Positions 8,882-18,129 of a stretch of DNA of 64,000 nt are shown one piece after another. This DNA comes from Ostreococcus mediterraneus. Its lineage: Eukaryota > Chlorophyta > Mamiellophyceae > Mamiellales > Bathycoccaceae. The notes beneath the pieces were generated by a model. It was not told where the DNA came from and ran no database searches. It saw only the letters and a program-made list of their open reading frames with translations. Each line of letters begins with the position of its first letter. The first letter of the stretch is position 1. The DNA is taken from positions 310,001-374,000 of the forward strand of contig WMKK01000001.1 of assembly GCA_012295225.1 (NCBI GenBank). Direction: 5' to 3'. The position numbers were made by a program, and so were the translations under genes.

Positions 8882-9757
8882 CTATCGACCTTCGTAAGGG
8901 GCAAACGTTATACGTCCTTCCATCACCGCTTCGCTCGAAGTGAGCGCCAACGACGCGAGCTGATGTCTAACGTACCGCTCCAACGCCTTGGCTCGCTTTT
9001 CCTCCCCTTGCCCATCAAACACATTTCTATGCAGCGCCTTGACGAGCTCTAGACCTCCAAGTTCTAACGCCTTATCATACGACACCGCATTGCCGTAAAA
9101 CGTCCGTTCTAAATCCTGTAACCACTTCCGAACGCGAACGCGAACGCCCTCCGCGTGTACCCGCCGCTCCACGTCGTCTTGAAACGCGTCGTAAAATATC
9201 TGCGAAAAGTCTTTCCCATTTTCTCCATCCTTACGCAATCTCCCAAGGCACATCCACATATGCAAACATACCACCGCATGCCGTGTCGCAAACGTGCGCT
9301 CGAGCGCATCCGCACCGTCATAGAGCGCGTCGAACGCATCCGACGCTCGCGTAACCTCTGCGTACAACTTCGCGCCTCCGCGCACGTGTCGACTCTCGCT
9401 CGAAAAGTACCCGCCCAACGCCAGCGCCGCGCGCCGCCAACCGCTCGAACTTCTCTCCGGCACCGCATCGATCGATGCACTCGGCGCAGACGCGACAATC
9501 TCCAGCGACGCCGGCTTGGCGTTCGTCGAAAACGCGCGCGCGCTGGACGACGTCATCGCCATCGCACGCGCCCGCGCGACCGCGTCGTACGTCGCGCACG
9601 CGCGCGCGTCGGGCGATGCGATGCGCGAAGACGTTGTCGCGAGGGAAGATGCGCGCACGCGGTGCATCGCGAGGCGCATCGCGCGGCGCGTCGTCGTCGA
9701 CATCGTCGACATTGTCGCGTGCGCGTGTGAGGATGTGGCGCGAGAATTGCACGCCAT
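8882..9757 (-). CDS. UQCC1: Ubiquinol-cytochrome c chaperone (CBP3/UQCC1)
   Basis: The product (291 residues from the first ATG) is a mitochondrial chaperone of the CBP3/UQCC1 family, which binds newly made cytochrome b for assembly of complex III. The N-terminal 80 residues are rich in Arg, Ser and Thr and fit a mitochondrial presequence. The family domain follows, with the LHMWMCLGRLR block, the FYDAFQDDVERR block and a FYGNAVSYDKALE block. Alternative starts at 9712 or 9679 would shorten only the presequence. Its start lies 8 bases from the start chosen for the divergent SOD-fold gene, one of the tightest divergent pairs here. Confidence 0.85.
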   Translation of the reverse strand: MACNSRATSSHAHATMSTMSTTTRRAMRLAMHRVRASSLATTSSRIASPDARACATYDAVARARAMAMTSSSARAFSTNAKPASLEIVASAPSASIDAVPERSSSGWRRAALALGGYFSSESRHVRGGAKLYAEVTRASDAFDALYDGADALERTFATRHAVVCLHMWMCLGRLRKDGENGKDFSQIFYDAFQDDVERRVHAEGVRVRVRKWLQDLERTFYGNAVSYDKALELGGLELVKALHRNVFDGQGEEKRAKALERYVRHQLASLALTSSEAVMEGRITFAPYEGR

Positions 9758-9765
9758 TCGTCGGC

Positions 9766-11145
9766 ATGCGCGGGCGTCGCGCGTGGGCGCGCGTGTCGAC
9801 CCGCGTCGTCGCGCTCATCGTGACGCTCGTGACGTGTGGCGCCGTCGCGGGCGCGCGCGGTGCGGTGGTTCGCGCGACGGGTGACGCGAAAGATGGTTCG
9901 CGCGTGGCTGCGACGCTCATTCAATCGCATCGAGGAAGCGCGACGATGGTGCGCGTGGACGTTCTCGCGGGCGCGCTCGCGAGCGGAGATAGCGATACAC
10001 CGGTGTACGTGAGCGTGCACGCGCTCGCGAGCGAGGATGGCGGTAGTGCGTGCGCGGGGGATGTCATCGGCGCCGTGTATAATCCGCGCGCCGCGACGCG
10101 CGGAGACGCCTGCGGTTCGCGCGACCACGGGTGCGCGATAGGGGACGTCGGCGCCCGTGCGGGGGTACACATGATTGCGGGAAATTTGATGAAGACGTAT
10201 GCGTTTGTGGATGTGGATTTACCGTTGCATGGAGAACAGAGCGTGGTCGGGCGGACGTTGGCGGTTTGGCGAGGCGACTCGTGGCGGGACACGCGTTTCG
10301 TGAATGGCCGAACTCCGCTCGTGTGCGCCACGCTCGTGCGTGATGGTGAGCAAAATGTTATCGTTGCGCAGGCGACGGTGGGGACAGTGTTGAGTAAGGT
10401 GTCGGGAGTGGTGACGTTTACGCAAGCCGCGGGCGAGGCCGAGGCGGAGACGACGGTTCGCGTGCAACTCGTCAACCGCGCGCAAGGCGAGAGCAGCACA
10501 GGTCACGAGTGGGGTATTTATAGCATGCCTGCGGGTACTTTAGGTTCGTGCTCGCGCGTTGGAGAGGCTTATAATCCGCAGAGCAAGGCATCGTGTGCGC
10601 ATGGATCGAATAAGCTCGCGAGCGATTGTCCGCTCGGCGAGCTCTCAAAGCGGCAAGGCGCGGTGTCGGCGCCCATGATCGCCATGTTTACCGATGGGAA
10701 CCTGCCTCTGAGTGGTGTGCATTCAATTATTGGTAAGAGTTTAGTATTGTTCACAAAAGATGGCGGGACGGATAAGATGCTTTGCAGCGACATAAAGCTC
10801 GCGTCGACGTCCAAATCTCAAGGCGGAGGCGGAGGCGCCAACAAGTCGGTGCATGTAGGGATTAGCGTAGGCGCCATCACGACGTTAATTGTACTGTCGC
10901 TATGCGCGCTGCGGTACTATAGCGTGTTAATCACGCGTTCGACGTCATTCTTCGATTGGATCAAGCTCAATCGCTCGCACATGACGTTTCAGCGCATGAC
11001 TGAAGAATTTAGGGAGATTCCGTTGACGAGCCCACCGCGAAGTCCCAACCGCGCGGCGCCGGCGTTTACGATTGCAGACGAGAGTGGCGATAATGGGGGT
11101 TTGAATCACGAATCCGTTAAGCGGCGTGGGCACCTTAGAAGTTGA
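9766..11145 (+). CDS. Type I membrane protein with two degenerate Cu/Zn-SOD-like domains
   Basis: The 459-residue product starts with a signal peptide (about 1-32). Two tandem copies of a Cu/Zn superoxide dismutase fold follow (about 38-190 and 195-355), then a single membrane helix (about 363-385) and a cytosolic tail of about 70 residues. The fold is recognised from paired landmarks in both copies: a Cys before a Y-N-P turn, a G-D/E-V/L turn, then LPLHGEQSVVGRTLAVW or LPLSGVHSIIGKSLVLF, then a Cys near the domain end. The metal-binding histidines are replaced (Ala before the NP turn, Cys before the GD/GE turn, Trp or Phe at the final ligand), so neither copy should bind copper or zinc. The ATG at 9766 avoids overlap with the divergent gene; 9733 is also possible. 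Function unknown. Confidence 0.75.
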   Translation: MRGRRAWARVSTRVVALIVTLVTCGAVAGARGAVVRATGDAKDGSRVAATLIQSHRGSATMVRVDVLAGALASGDSDTPVYVSVHALASEDGGSACAGDVIGAVYNPRAATRGDACGSRDHGCAIGDVGARAGVHMIAGNLMKTYAFVDVDLPLHGEQSVVGRTLAVWRGDSWRDTRFVNGRTPLVCATLVRDGEQNVIVAQATVGTVLSKVSGVVTFTQAAGEAEAETTVRVQLVNRAQGESSTGHEWGIYSMPAGTLGSCSRVGEAYNPQSKASCAHGSNKLASDCPLGELSKRQGAVSAPMIAMFTDGNLPLSGVHSIIGKSLVLFTKDGGTDKMLCSDIKLASTSKSQGGGGGANKSVHVGISVGAITTLIVLSLCALRYYSVLITRSTSFFDWIKLNRSHMTFQRMTEEFREIPLTSPPRSPNRAAPAFTIADESGDNGGLNHESVKRRGHLRS

Positions 11146-11222
11146 ATAGCTTGTTTAAGTAGAGAAAATGTGATCGAACATGTCTAGCTACACGCGTCTG
11201 GTGCGATCGCGTGTTGGTTTAT

Positions 11223-12020
11223 TTACGGCCAGCTGGTGAATTGGAACACCTTGCCGACGATTTCCAAACCAGTGGGGATTTGCCAGGTGAACAACGCGAG
11301 GTTAAAGCAGTTCAACGCGATGTGAATGCTGCGCGCCTTGTCGTTACCTTTCTCCATCATCGGCACCAACGCCGCCGCCATAGCCCAAAGCACGGTAATC
11401 GTCAAACCCGCGTAGAGGTGCGGGCCCGGGAACAACTTGCCGACGCGCAAGTACGTGTTCATACCGCCTTCAACGCTCAACGCCACGCCCATGGCGAGAA
11501 GCAAAGAACCCATGTTCGCGTGCTTGTCCTTGAACTTGCCCGCGACGAGCTCCTTACGCGTAGCGGTGAGCTCGGCAATCTTCTTCCCCGCCTCGCTCGC
11601 CGCCGCCGCAACTTCATCCGCCGGCAACGTCGCCTTCAATTCAGCAATCTCGTCACCAACCGTGCGCACGCGTCGCCACTGCAACCCGAGGTACCCCGCG
11701 TACAACGTCGTCGCGTACAACGCGCCCATACCCGCCGGGTGTAACAACGCCGCCGTGCGTCCTTCAAACAACCCAAACTCCCCACCACTCGCGTGCGCCA
11801 TCTCCGGCATCGCCACGCTCGCCGCGACGAGCGCCAACGCGCTCACCGTCGCCTTGTGCTCATCGAACGCCTCCACCGCGACACTCTTGATGGACGTTGC
11901 CACCGTGCTCGTCGTCTTCCCCGCCGCCGCGCGCACGTGTGCCCGGCGCGTCGCCGCGGCGCGCATCGCCACCGTCGTCGTCGTCGTCGTCGTCGTCATC
12001 GTCATCGTCGTCCCGTGCAT
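11223..12020 (-). CDS. Plastid DUF4079 family membrane protein
   Basis: The 265-residue product matches the DUF4079 family of plants and cyanobacteria, a membrane protein of unknown role, probably in plastid membranes. The N-terminal 80 residues are Thr/Ala/Arg-rich and contain a Thr run encoded by a GTC-type trinucleotide repeat (about 11976-12012), consistent with a transit peptide. The mature part starts at an LHPAGMGALYATTLYAGYLG helix, has a charged central helix, then a GSLLLAMGVALSVEGGMNTY helix and two or three more membrane helices. The ATG at 12020 lies downstream of the TATA-like element at 12171-12190; the open frame to 12218 crosses that element and is not used. Confidence 0.82.
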   Translation of the reverse strand: MHGTTMTMTTTTTTTTVAMRAAATRRAHVRAAAGKTTSTVATSIKSVAVEAFDEHKATVSALALVAASVAMPEMAHASGGEFGLFEGRTAALLHPAGMGALYATTLYAGYLGLQWRRVRTVGDEIAELKATLPADEVAAAASEAGKKIAELTATRKELVAGKFKDKHANMGSLLLAMGVALSVEGGMNTYLRVGKLFPGPHLYAGLTITVLWAMAAALVPMMEKGNDKARSIHIALNCFNLALFTWQIPTGLEIVGKVFQFTSWP

Positions 12021-12170
12021 CGTTCGAACGTGTCGCGCGCGAACAGTGACGACGCGCGCGCGCGGTCGCGGTATCGACACCGATGACGTCACGCGGGATA
12101 GGGTGTCCGACCGACCACTTGTGTCCGATGAACCACCGTGTGGAGGTGATCCTGGAGGGTCCTTAACTAG

Positions 12171-12190
12171 TATAGTATATAGTTTAAATA
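12171..12190 (-). promoter_or_regulatory. TATA-like element of the DUF4079 gene
   Basis: On the - strand this reads TATTTAAA followed by an alternating TATA tract, about 150 bases upstream of the ATG at 12020. It is the only strongly AT-rich island in the region. Confidence 0.45.
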
Positions 12191-12276
12191 CGAAGAAAGA
12201 ACTGACGTGACGCGGCACCTAAAAGATGACCCACGCCATCGCATGGGGGGCGCGGGGATGAGAGACCGTGCCGGCG

Positions 12277-12292
12277 AAACCCTTAGGGTTTA
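12277..12292. promoter_or_regulatory. Inverted telo-box-like element
   Basis: The sequence AAACCCTTAGGGTTTA contains two opposed AAACCC/GGGTTT half-sites. TAGGGTTTA equals the plant-type telomere repeat unit. Single telo-boxes in plants mark promoters of ribosome and replication genes; the inverted arrangement is unusual. Confidence 0.4.
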
Positions 12293-12533
12293 AGCCATGT
12301 ACACCCCATCTGACCAATCAATGACTCGTGAACACAGGGGGGTGGGGCGGGGGTGCACAGTTCGGACATTCGGCATCTCCCCGAAACACCCGCGTGTGCG
12401 GGGCCCTCGTTTTGAAACGGCAGCTGTCAGGGGAACCAAACGCGCGGCGCGGCATTACGCGACGAACGACGCGCCGACCTCGCGCGTGAGCACGCGAGAA
12501 CGCCGTACAGGTGACGTCTACGCGTGAGCGTGC

Positions 12534-13259
12534 GTGTTTCGGAGAATCATGGTGAAAGTACGCGTGAGTTCGAACGAGGAGCTGGCGAAGATTGAGGAAA
12601 AACTGTGCGAAGCGGTGCTCGAGACGATCGATGGCGCGAAGCGGGATCCGTCGTGGAACGCGGAGAAGGCGAGGGCGTTGAAGAGGCATTTGTATGGTAT
12701 GACGGAGCGTGTGTTGGGGAGCGTGCGGGCGAATGTGATTTGTGGCGCCGCTGGGGTGGACGCGAGCGTTGGGGTGGTGAGCGAGGGGGACATCGCCGAT
12801 CCCGAGTTGGACGCGCTCGAGGCGGAGGTTGCGGAATTGAGCGCCAAGGTTGCGGAACAGCGCGCGACGGTGCCTGGACAAGTGGCGAAGAACTATAGTG
12901 AACGCTTGACGGAGCTTAGGCCGGCGTCGGGTGCGAATGGGTCTGCAGGTGACGCAAGCGCCGCGGAGGCACGCGTCGACGGCGAAGCCATGGAGGCGTT
13001 GCGACGCGAACTCGACGCGAATTTGGCGCTCATGCCTGAATTACAAACGCGCTTGCACGAAAGTTTATCCAAGCTTGGCCGATTGATGGGAGAGTTGGAC
13101 TTGCAGCGTCAGCGTGCGCCGCCTGGGACGATTGAAAAGGCTATCAACGCGCCGACGGGTTCGGATACGCCCGCCACTGGCGACGAGCCGGCGGGGGGCG
13201 ACGTGGCAACTCGCAGACGTTTAGCGCACGAGCTCGCACCGCCACCGTTAGCTGCATAA
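12534..13259 (+). CDS. Coiled-coil protein, possibly NSL1/MIS14-like kinetochore subunit
   Basis: The 241-residue product is mostly helical. A tentative match is to the MIS12-complex subunit NSL1/MIS14, which links centromeric chromatin to microtubule-binding proteins. The supporting pattern is a conserved order: an N-terminal helical pair, then D-x-E-L-D-x-L-E-x-E-V-x-E-L with A-E-Q-R-A-T-V-P-x-x-V (about 88-120), like the L-E-...-A-x-x-R-x-x-x-P-x-x-I segment of NSL1, then another long helix and a loose C-terminal tail. The start may be 12534 or the second Met, 15 bases later. It converges on cohesin SCC3. An unrelated coiled-coil protein is also possible. Confidence 0.4.
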   Translation: MFRRIMVKVRVSSNEELAKIEEKLCEAVLETIDGAKRDPSWNAEKARALKRHLYGMTERVLGSVRANVICGAAGVDASVGVVSEGDIADPELDALEAEVAELSAKVAEQRATVPGQVAKNYSERLTELRPASGANGSAGDASAAEARVDGEAMEALRRELDANLALMPELQTRLHESLSKLGRLMGELDLQRQRAPPGTIEKAINAPTGSDTPATGDEPAGGDVATRRRLAHELAPPPLAA

Positions 13260-13379
13260 AAATGTCGTAATTCTTGTTGTTAATGTATCATCCATTTTGT
13301 ATTCAGCCTATACGTGTATATCGTGCGTTTCTTCGTCTAAAAAGTCATATCATACATGCGCGATTTGATTCGTCTACGA

Positions 13380-16300
13380 TTACTTGCGACGCGAACGCTT
13401 CGACGGCTTCTCCACCGGCCCGTCGTTCAACGTTTGCGAACGATGTTCCTTGCCATTGGTGTCAGTAGAATCGTCGTTGTTATCATCATCATCCGCTTGT
13501 TCAATGTCATCATCACGCTCCACTACGTCATCCGCGCTCTTCTCCACGCGTTGGCGACGCGCCTTCATCGGCCCTTGCGCCGTCGCCCCCTTGGATCGCG
13601 CGCTCAACTTGTCTGCGAAATCAATCAACGGTGTGCTTCGAACATCTTCGTCATCAACCTTCCCAACGGCATCGTCAACGCGGAACGTCAAACACTTGGC
13701 GTCAACCGCGGACAGTTTGATTAAGAATGGACTCAACCCATACGCCAAAAAGGGAAATCGTTCGTACACGGGTTCGGGATTGAGCGTAAAGTTGACGGCT
13801 TCTTCAAACAAAATGCGCATGACGATGCGATCGCGACGAGATGACAGGGCAAACATGTCACTCAAACGCGTTGCGAGATCGCTGTATGCTTCGAGGAGAA
13901 GCTGACGATTCCCGAGGTCGGTGGACAATACTTCGTCATACGCGTTGTGCAACGCCGTCAACACGGCGCGGACGAGCACTTGCGGACCAGTGCGGCGTAA
14001 ATCGTTGCAATACGTACGAATCGCTGCATCGGTCCACGGCCCACTAATCTTAAAGTTTGACAGGAAATCAGCACCAAGCGCACCGTTTTCGGCAATCTTT
14101 TCATCATGCATGGCCATGCGGTAGGCTAAACGCGCGGCGTTCAAGTCGGCGTCTTGCGTGGTGTCGGCGGGCGTGATCAACGCCGTGCAGTGCGCCCAAA
14201 CGTCTTGACTGTCTCTGATGGACAACTGTAAACGCATCGAGTGCGCCGGATGCGAACTTGGAAGCGTGGAAGAGTTGTAGTAGTACAACACCATGTCGCA
14301 AATCGTCGAGATGACGGCGCGCTCCACCTTATTCGCGCTTTCGGCGTCGCTGTCGTCAAACAAATCTTGCGTGCGTCGCAAAATGTGCAAAATGTTCGCC
14401 ACAAAGGTATCGCGCTCTGTGATGTGTGCGTTGACTTGTTCAACAGTCGTCGACTCGTTGTCCATCAACTCAAGCGCACGCCAGATGAGCATGAATGACA
14501 CCGATGAGCACGCCATGGAGACTGACTCTCGCCCGATGACGACGCTCCGCGACGCGTCGCCGATGAATTGCGACAACTCGGAAAACACATCCACGCCAGA
14601 CGCAATATTACACTTGGATATCAACGCGCGAACGCGAGACACAGCCATACGGAGTTCAAACGCGTGTCCTTCGCTTTCATCTGCAACGGATGGGTCGCTC
14701 TTGCCCATGGCAGTACGAATCTTCTTCAACGCCGGCGACAACTTTGCGGAAAGCTCGCTCACCGTGGCGTCCAACACGGGTTGTGCGAAGGGCTTGATTG
14801 CTTCAAAACCGTCATTAGTAAAGTAGTTGAACGCATCTCCACACGCTTCCAGCACTCGTTTATCACTGTGCTTGAAGAAAATATCTTTAACTTGCTCCGC
14901 CAACGCCGTGAATTCGTGTTCTAAATGCGAAAGACTGTAATGTTCAAGCTTGACGTAGCGCACGACTTCGACCAAAGGACCGACAACTTCGGCTTCAGCT
15001 TGATACTTGTTCAAGAGATCTGAAATAATCGCCGACATCTTCTTCGTGATGGTCTCGTGCGCGATCTCACTCGCATGACGCTGCTTTGCGCTCACAGTCT
15101 TCGACGCGCTCAAATCGTTTGGCTTAACGATGTCCTCGCCCACGGATTTTTGAATGACGAGAACCAAAATGTTCGCTAAAATGGCCGCTTCTTCCATACT
15201 CATGTCCAACATTAACGTTTGTGCAATCATCTCAGGCTCTTCAAGCACCTTGTACACACCCCATAATCCATCAATAGCCTTTGCATATCCATTATTTCTA
15301 TCGCCAAGTTCCGTCATCAACTGCGCGATGCCTTGAAGTTGCTTTTCTCCGGCGTCGACACGTTCCTTGCTCGAGATCTTACGATGCTTGCGATAAGCCT
15401 CGGTCAATGTCGGCATCAAAGTCTTCGAAGCACGAGCCGCGGTATTACGAATCGTTTGGTTCTTATCCATAAGGAGAGACATGACGACGTTCATGTGACC
15501 AGGATCCAATTCGCTGTGCTCGTGCAAAATGGCGGAGAGACGAATCGCCTCGACGACGACGTCGGCTTCAACGTCGCGCAACATCTCTGCGATGCGCGGA
15601 CGAAATCGAACAATAAACGTATCCATCATGGCCAAGTGCGATTCGCTCGAAGTCAAAGTTTTCAACGCAAGTAAGACTTCCAAACGCACAGACGCGTTCT
15701 TGTCATTCAAACTCCAACCGAGATACTTCAAATAAAAGTCGGTGAGAAACACGAGCTGGTGCTTCAGCATCCATTTACCGAGTGCCTTCATGCACGCCGC
15801 GCGAATAGCTTCGTCGCAATCACGGAATCGATGAGTGAATACTTGCGTAAACACGTCTTGCATGTACTTCTCGACCACTTCAATTTGTTCTTGACACTCC
15901 GCGACGGCGCTCTGCAAACTCTTGAGCATCTCCATCTCTTTGCAGCTCTTCTCTTGCATAGCAGTATCCATTTGGTTTTGCTTCAAATCGCGCGATTTGC
16001 TGAGGTTGTTCACGACGGCAACCAAGCTCGTGATCACTTGCAAACCCATGTATGTTGCCGCTGCACGAAGAGGACGCGCCTTGCTCGACGAGCACGTAGA
16101 GATGATTTCCAACCAAGACAAAAACAAGGTTCCGTCATACAAATCCCCAGTCTCGCTCGCTTCGCGAATGCAATGATCAACAAACTGCAAAAAGTTCGTT
16201 TTAAACCCTTTAAATTCCTTTGAACGCTTGTTGAGCGGATCCTCGCCATACAAATTACCCGCAGCCATGTCGTTGACGATGCGATTCATAATCGACAAGC

Positions 16301-16742
16301 AGTCGGCGCGCTGCATCTCAATCGCCGTCACGCCCGTCGAACACCCCGCAGCCTTGACCAACAACGAGTAAATTTCAGCCACGCCCGAAACATCATTCGC
16401 GTTGTAGCGACAACGCCAATCTTGCGCCTGCAACATCACCGCCGCGCCCTCGTTGCGCAACAAGTCGAAGAGATCGCCCGCGTCGTCATTCTCCGCGTCC
16501 ATCTCCTCTTCCATCGCCGACGCCGCGCGCCCACGCGACGCCCCACTCGCAGGCGGTGGTACTAACGCATTCTCATTCCGTTTCTGCAACGCCTCCACGC
16601 TCGCCGCGGGCTTCTTACGCGCACCACTGCGCGACTTTTTCTTTGGTTCCGCCGTCGCCGCGCGCGCGGGCGCGTTCTCATCCGCCTCCGTCATCGTCGC
16701 CGTCTTCGGCCGTCGTTTCCCCGATCGCGATTTCGGCGGCAT
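13380..16742 (-). CDS. SCC3: Cohesin subunit SCC3/STAG
   Basis: The 1120-residue product is the HEAT-repeat SA/STAG/SCC3 subunit of cohesin, which binds the kleisin and DNA and is needed for sister-chromatid cohesion. After a basic, disordered N-terminus (1-80) the STAG signature follows, with the QDWRCRYNANDVSGVAEI region, and the stromalin-conservative domain appears near 290-370 as FTHRFRDCDEAIRAACMKAL followed by a GWSLNDKNASVRLEVLLAL repeat. The C-terminus is basic with a nuclear-localisation-like end. The length fits the family. I start at the Met of MPPKSRSGKRRP (16742) rather than 48 bases upstream. The codons are less GC-biased than in short neighbouring genes. Confidence 0.92.
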   Translation of the reverse strand: MPPKSRSGKRRPKTATMTEADENAPARAATAEPKKKSRSGARKKPAASVEALQKRNENALVPPPASGASRGRAASAMEEEMDAENDDAGDLFDLLRNEGAAVMLQAQDWRCRYNANDVSGVAEIYSLLVKAAGCSTGVTAIEMQRADCLSIMNRIVNDMAAGNLYGEDPLNKRSKEFKGFKTNFLQFVDHCIREASETGDLYDGTLFLSWLEIISTCSSSKARPLRAAATYMGLQVITSLVAVVNNLSKSRDLKQNQMDTAMQEKSCKEMEMLKSLQSAVAECQEQIEVVEKYMQDVFTQVFTHRFRDCDEAIRAACMKALGKWMLKHQLVFLTDFYLKYLGWSLNDKNASVRLEVLLALKTLTSSESHLAMMDTFIVRFRPRIAEMLRDVEADVVVEAIRLSAILHEHSELDPGHMNVVMSLLMDKNQTIRNTAARASKTLMPTLTEAYRKHRKISSKERVDAGEKQLQGIAQLMTELGDRNNGYAKAIDGLWGVYKVLEEPEMIAQTLMLDMSMEEAAILANILVLVIQKSVGEDIVKPNDLSASKTVSAKQRHASEIAHETITKKMSAIISDLLNKYQAEAEVVGPLVEVVRYVKLEHYSLSHLEHEFTALAEQVKDIFFKHSDKRVLEACGDAFNYFTNDGFEAIKPFAQPVLDATVSELSAKLSPALKKIRTAMGKSDPSVADESEGHAFELRMAVSRVRALISKCNIASGVDVFSELSQFIGDASRSVVIGRESVSMACSSVSFMLIWRALELMDNESTTVEQVNAHITERDTFVANILHILRRTQDLFDDSDAESANKVERAVISTICDMVLYYYNSSTLPSSHPAHSMRLQLSIRDSQDVWAHCTALITPADTTQDADLNAARLAYRMAMHDEKIAENGALGADFLSNFKISGPWTDAAIRTYCNDLRRTGPQVLVRAVLTALHNAYDEVLSTDLGNRQLLLEAYSDLATRLSDMFALSSRRDRIVMRILFEEAVNFTLNPEPVYERFPFLAYGLSPFLIKLSAVDAKCLTFRVDDAVGKVDDEDVRSTPLIDFADKLSARSKGATAQGPMKARRQRVEKSADDVVERDDDIEQADDDDNNDDSTDTNGKEHRSQTLNDGPVEKPSKRSRRK

Positions 16743-17290
16743 CGTCACCGATATCCACCTCACGCCTTCGCACGCGTTCGTTCGACGCACGCACGCACGT
16801 CACGCGCACACACCGTCCGTCAATGCCGTCGCGACAGCCGAGAATTCAAAATTTCAAAATCCACGAACTCCAAAACCCGACACCCACCCCCGCGGCGCGC
16901 GTCCGACTGTCGTGCGCGACGTGCGCGATGCTCGGGTCGAATCACGCGCCGTGCGTTCGAGCGAAGGATGCGAATGCGCGCGCGCACGCGTCGTCGCGAA
17001 ATGCCGACGACCGCGCGAGGGCGCGCATCCGTCGCTCGAACACCCCCACCCATGCGCTTGAGTCATGATTGGCGAAATCGTTCGAGAAATCCACCAATCA
17101 CGACTCGCCATCCAGCCCCTCCGTCGTCGTGTCCACTCGTCGACCCTCGCCGATGTCGATCGATATTCCGAATCGATCACATCGCGACTCGATCGATGCG
17201 CGAACGCGATCGATCGCACCCTCGTCATCGATCGCGCACCGACGCGCGGCCACCGTCACATGGTGCGCACTGGATAACGCGACGCCACGA
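16743..17290. promoter_or_regulatory. Divergent SCC3 promoter region with CGATCGAT cluster
   Basis: This 548-base gap between two divergent start codons holds several open frames, but all are arginine- and proline-rich and look like GC-driven shadows. Between about 17150 and 17245 there are at least four CGATCGAT or ATCGATCG palindromes. A short AT-rich run near 16850-16862 (GAATTCAAAATTTCAAAAT type) may be the core promoter of SCC3. I see no RNA gene. Confidence 0.35.
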
Positions 17291-18004
17291 ATGCGGTCGA
17301 CGTCGCTCGCGGCGCCGCGACGCGCGTGCGCGTGTCGCAGCGGCGGCGGCGGCGGCGGCGACGGCGGCGACGGTGGTGCGTCGCGCGCGCGACGGACGGC
17401 GCGACCGACGCGCGTGGCGACGTCGCGCACGACGCATCGCGAAAAGTATGGGTTCGATTGGACCGCGACCGCGACCGCGGAGCAGCGCGCGCACGCACGC
17501 GAACGCGAGCGTCGCGCCGCAGCGTCGGCGTCGGAATCATCGGCGTCGAGTGTGGGGGGCGGTGGCGACGGCGATGCGGAGGAGGAACGGTGGAAATATG
17601 CGCACGAGAGCGACGCGTTTGAGTATCGCGGCGCGTGGTTGGATTTGGTGTCGCGACAACGGCAAGGGGACGCGACGACGACGACGACGACGTACGAGGG
17701 GAGTGGGTCGGATGAAGATTTTGAAGCCAAGGTGAAGAAGATGAGACGTAAGGCGACGAAGCGGCGGGCTCGGGGTGGGATGAGCACGGAAGGATTCGTC
17801 ATGGGGGGCGTCGAATACGAAGCCGCGCTCGGCGAGCTCGTGGAGGCGCACGTGCGCTTAGCGCGACGATTATCGCTGTGGCGCACGAATTTCGTGTTGA
17901 GATTCGAGCGCGAGCCCGAGTATGCGGACATGCCAGTGTCGATTAGAAATATCGAGCTCGACTGGATTTCGCTCGGGTTCAAGATTCGCTCGATTGAGAA
18001 ATGA
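17291..18004 (+). CDS. Unrecognised basic protein with C-terminal helical motif
   Basis: I do not recognise this 237-residue product. The first 60 residues are rich in Arg, Ala and Gly (a Gly run encoded by a GGC repeat) and could be an organelle transit peptide or simply disordered. The middle is acidic and Ser-rich with a Thr run, then a basic KKMRRKATKRRARGG stretch. The last 70 residues form the likely conserved part: two amphipathic helices with the spacing L-x-x-W-x-x-x-F-x-x-x-x-x-R-x-P-x-x-x-x-x-P. This resembles the short 'R-x-P' helical motif seen in FAM13- or Sld2-like proteins, but I would not assign it. Bases 18005-18129 are its 3' flank. Confidence 0.55.
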   Translation: MRSTSLAAPRRACACRSGGGGGGDGGDGGASRARRTARPTRVATSRTTHREKYGFDWTATATAEQRAHARERERRAAASASESSASSVGGGGDGDAEEERWKYAHESDAFEYRGAWLDLVSRQRQGDATTTTTTYEGSGSDEDFEAKVKKMRRKATKRRARGGMSTEGFVMGGVEYEAALGELVEAHVRLARRLSLWRTNFVLRFEREPEYADMPVSIRNIELDWISLGFKIRSIEK

Positions 18005-18129
18005 TGTTGTTGTTTGTTGTTCATGTTTGTAAGGATTTTTTGACACGCTCGCTCGCCCGCTGTGTAACTTTGTGTAATAATGCATGCAAATTATAGTTTA
18101 CAACATCGTCTATTCAGTTTCTACGCTAT

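Larger units (their letters stand above)
12021..12533. promoter_or_regulatory. Divergent promoter with TATA, telo-box-like and TGACGTCA sites
   Basis: This 513-base gap has no convincing gene. Facing the DUF4079 gene there is a TATA-like stretch at 12171-12190 and a TGACGTCA bZIP-type palindrome at 12084-12091. Facing the NSL1-like gene there is an inverted telo-box-like element, AAACCCTTAGGGTTTA, at 12277-12292. About 20 bases further on is a CCAAT at 12312-12316. These are motif matches only. Confidence 0.45.

Noticed and set aside
11976-12012. GTC-type trinucleotide repeat as a mobile-element end
   Set aside because: It encodes a Thr run in a transit peptide and has no flanking duplications.
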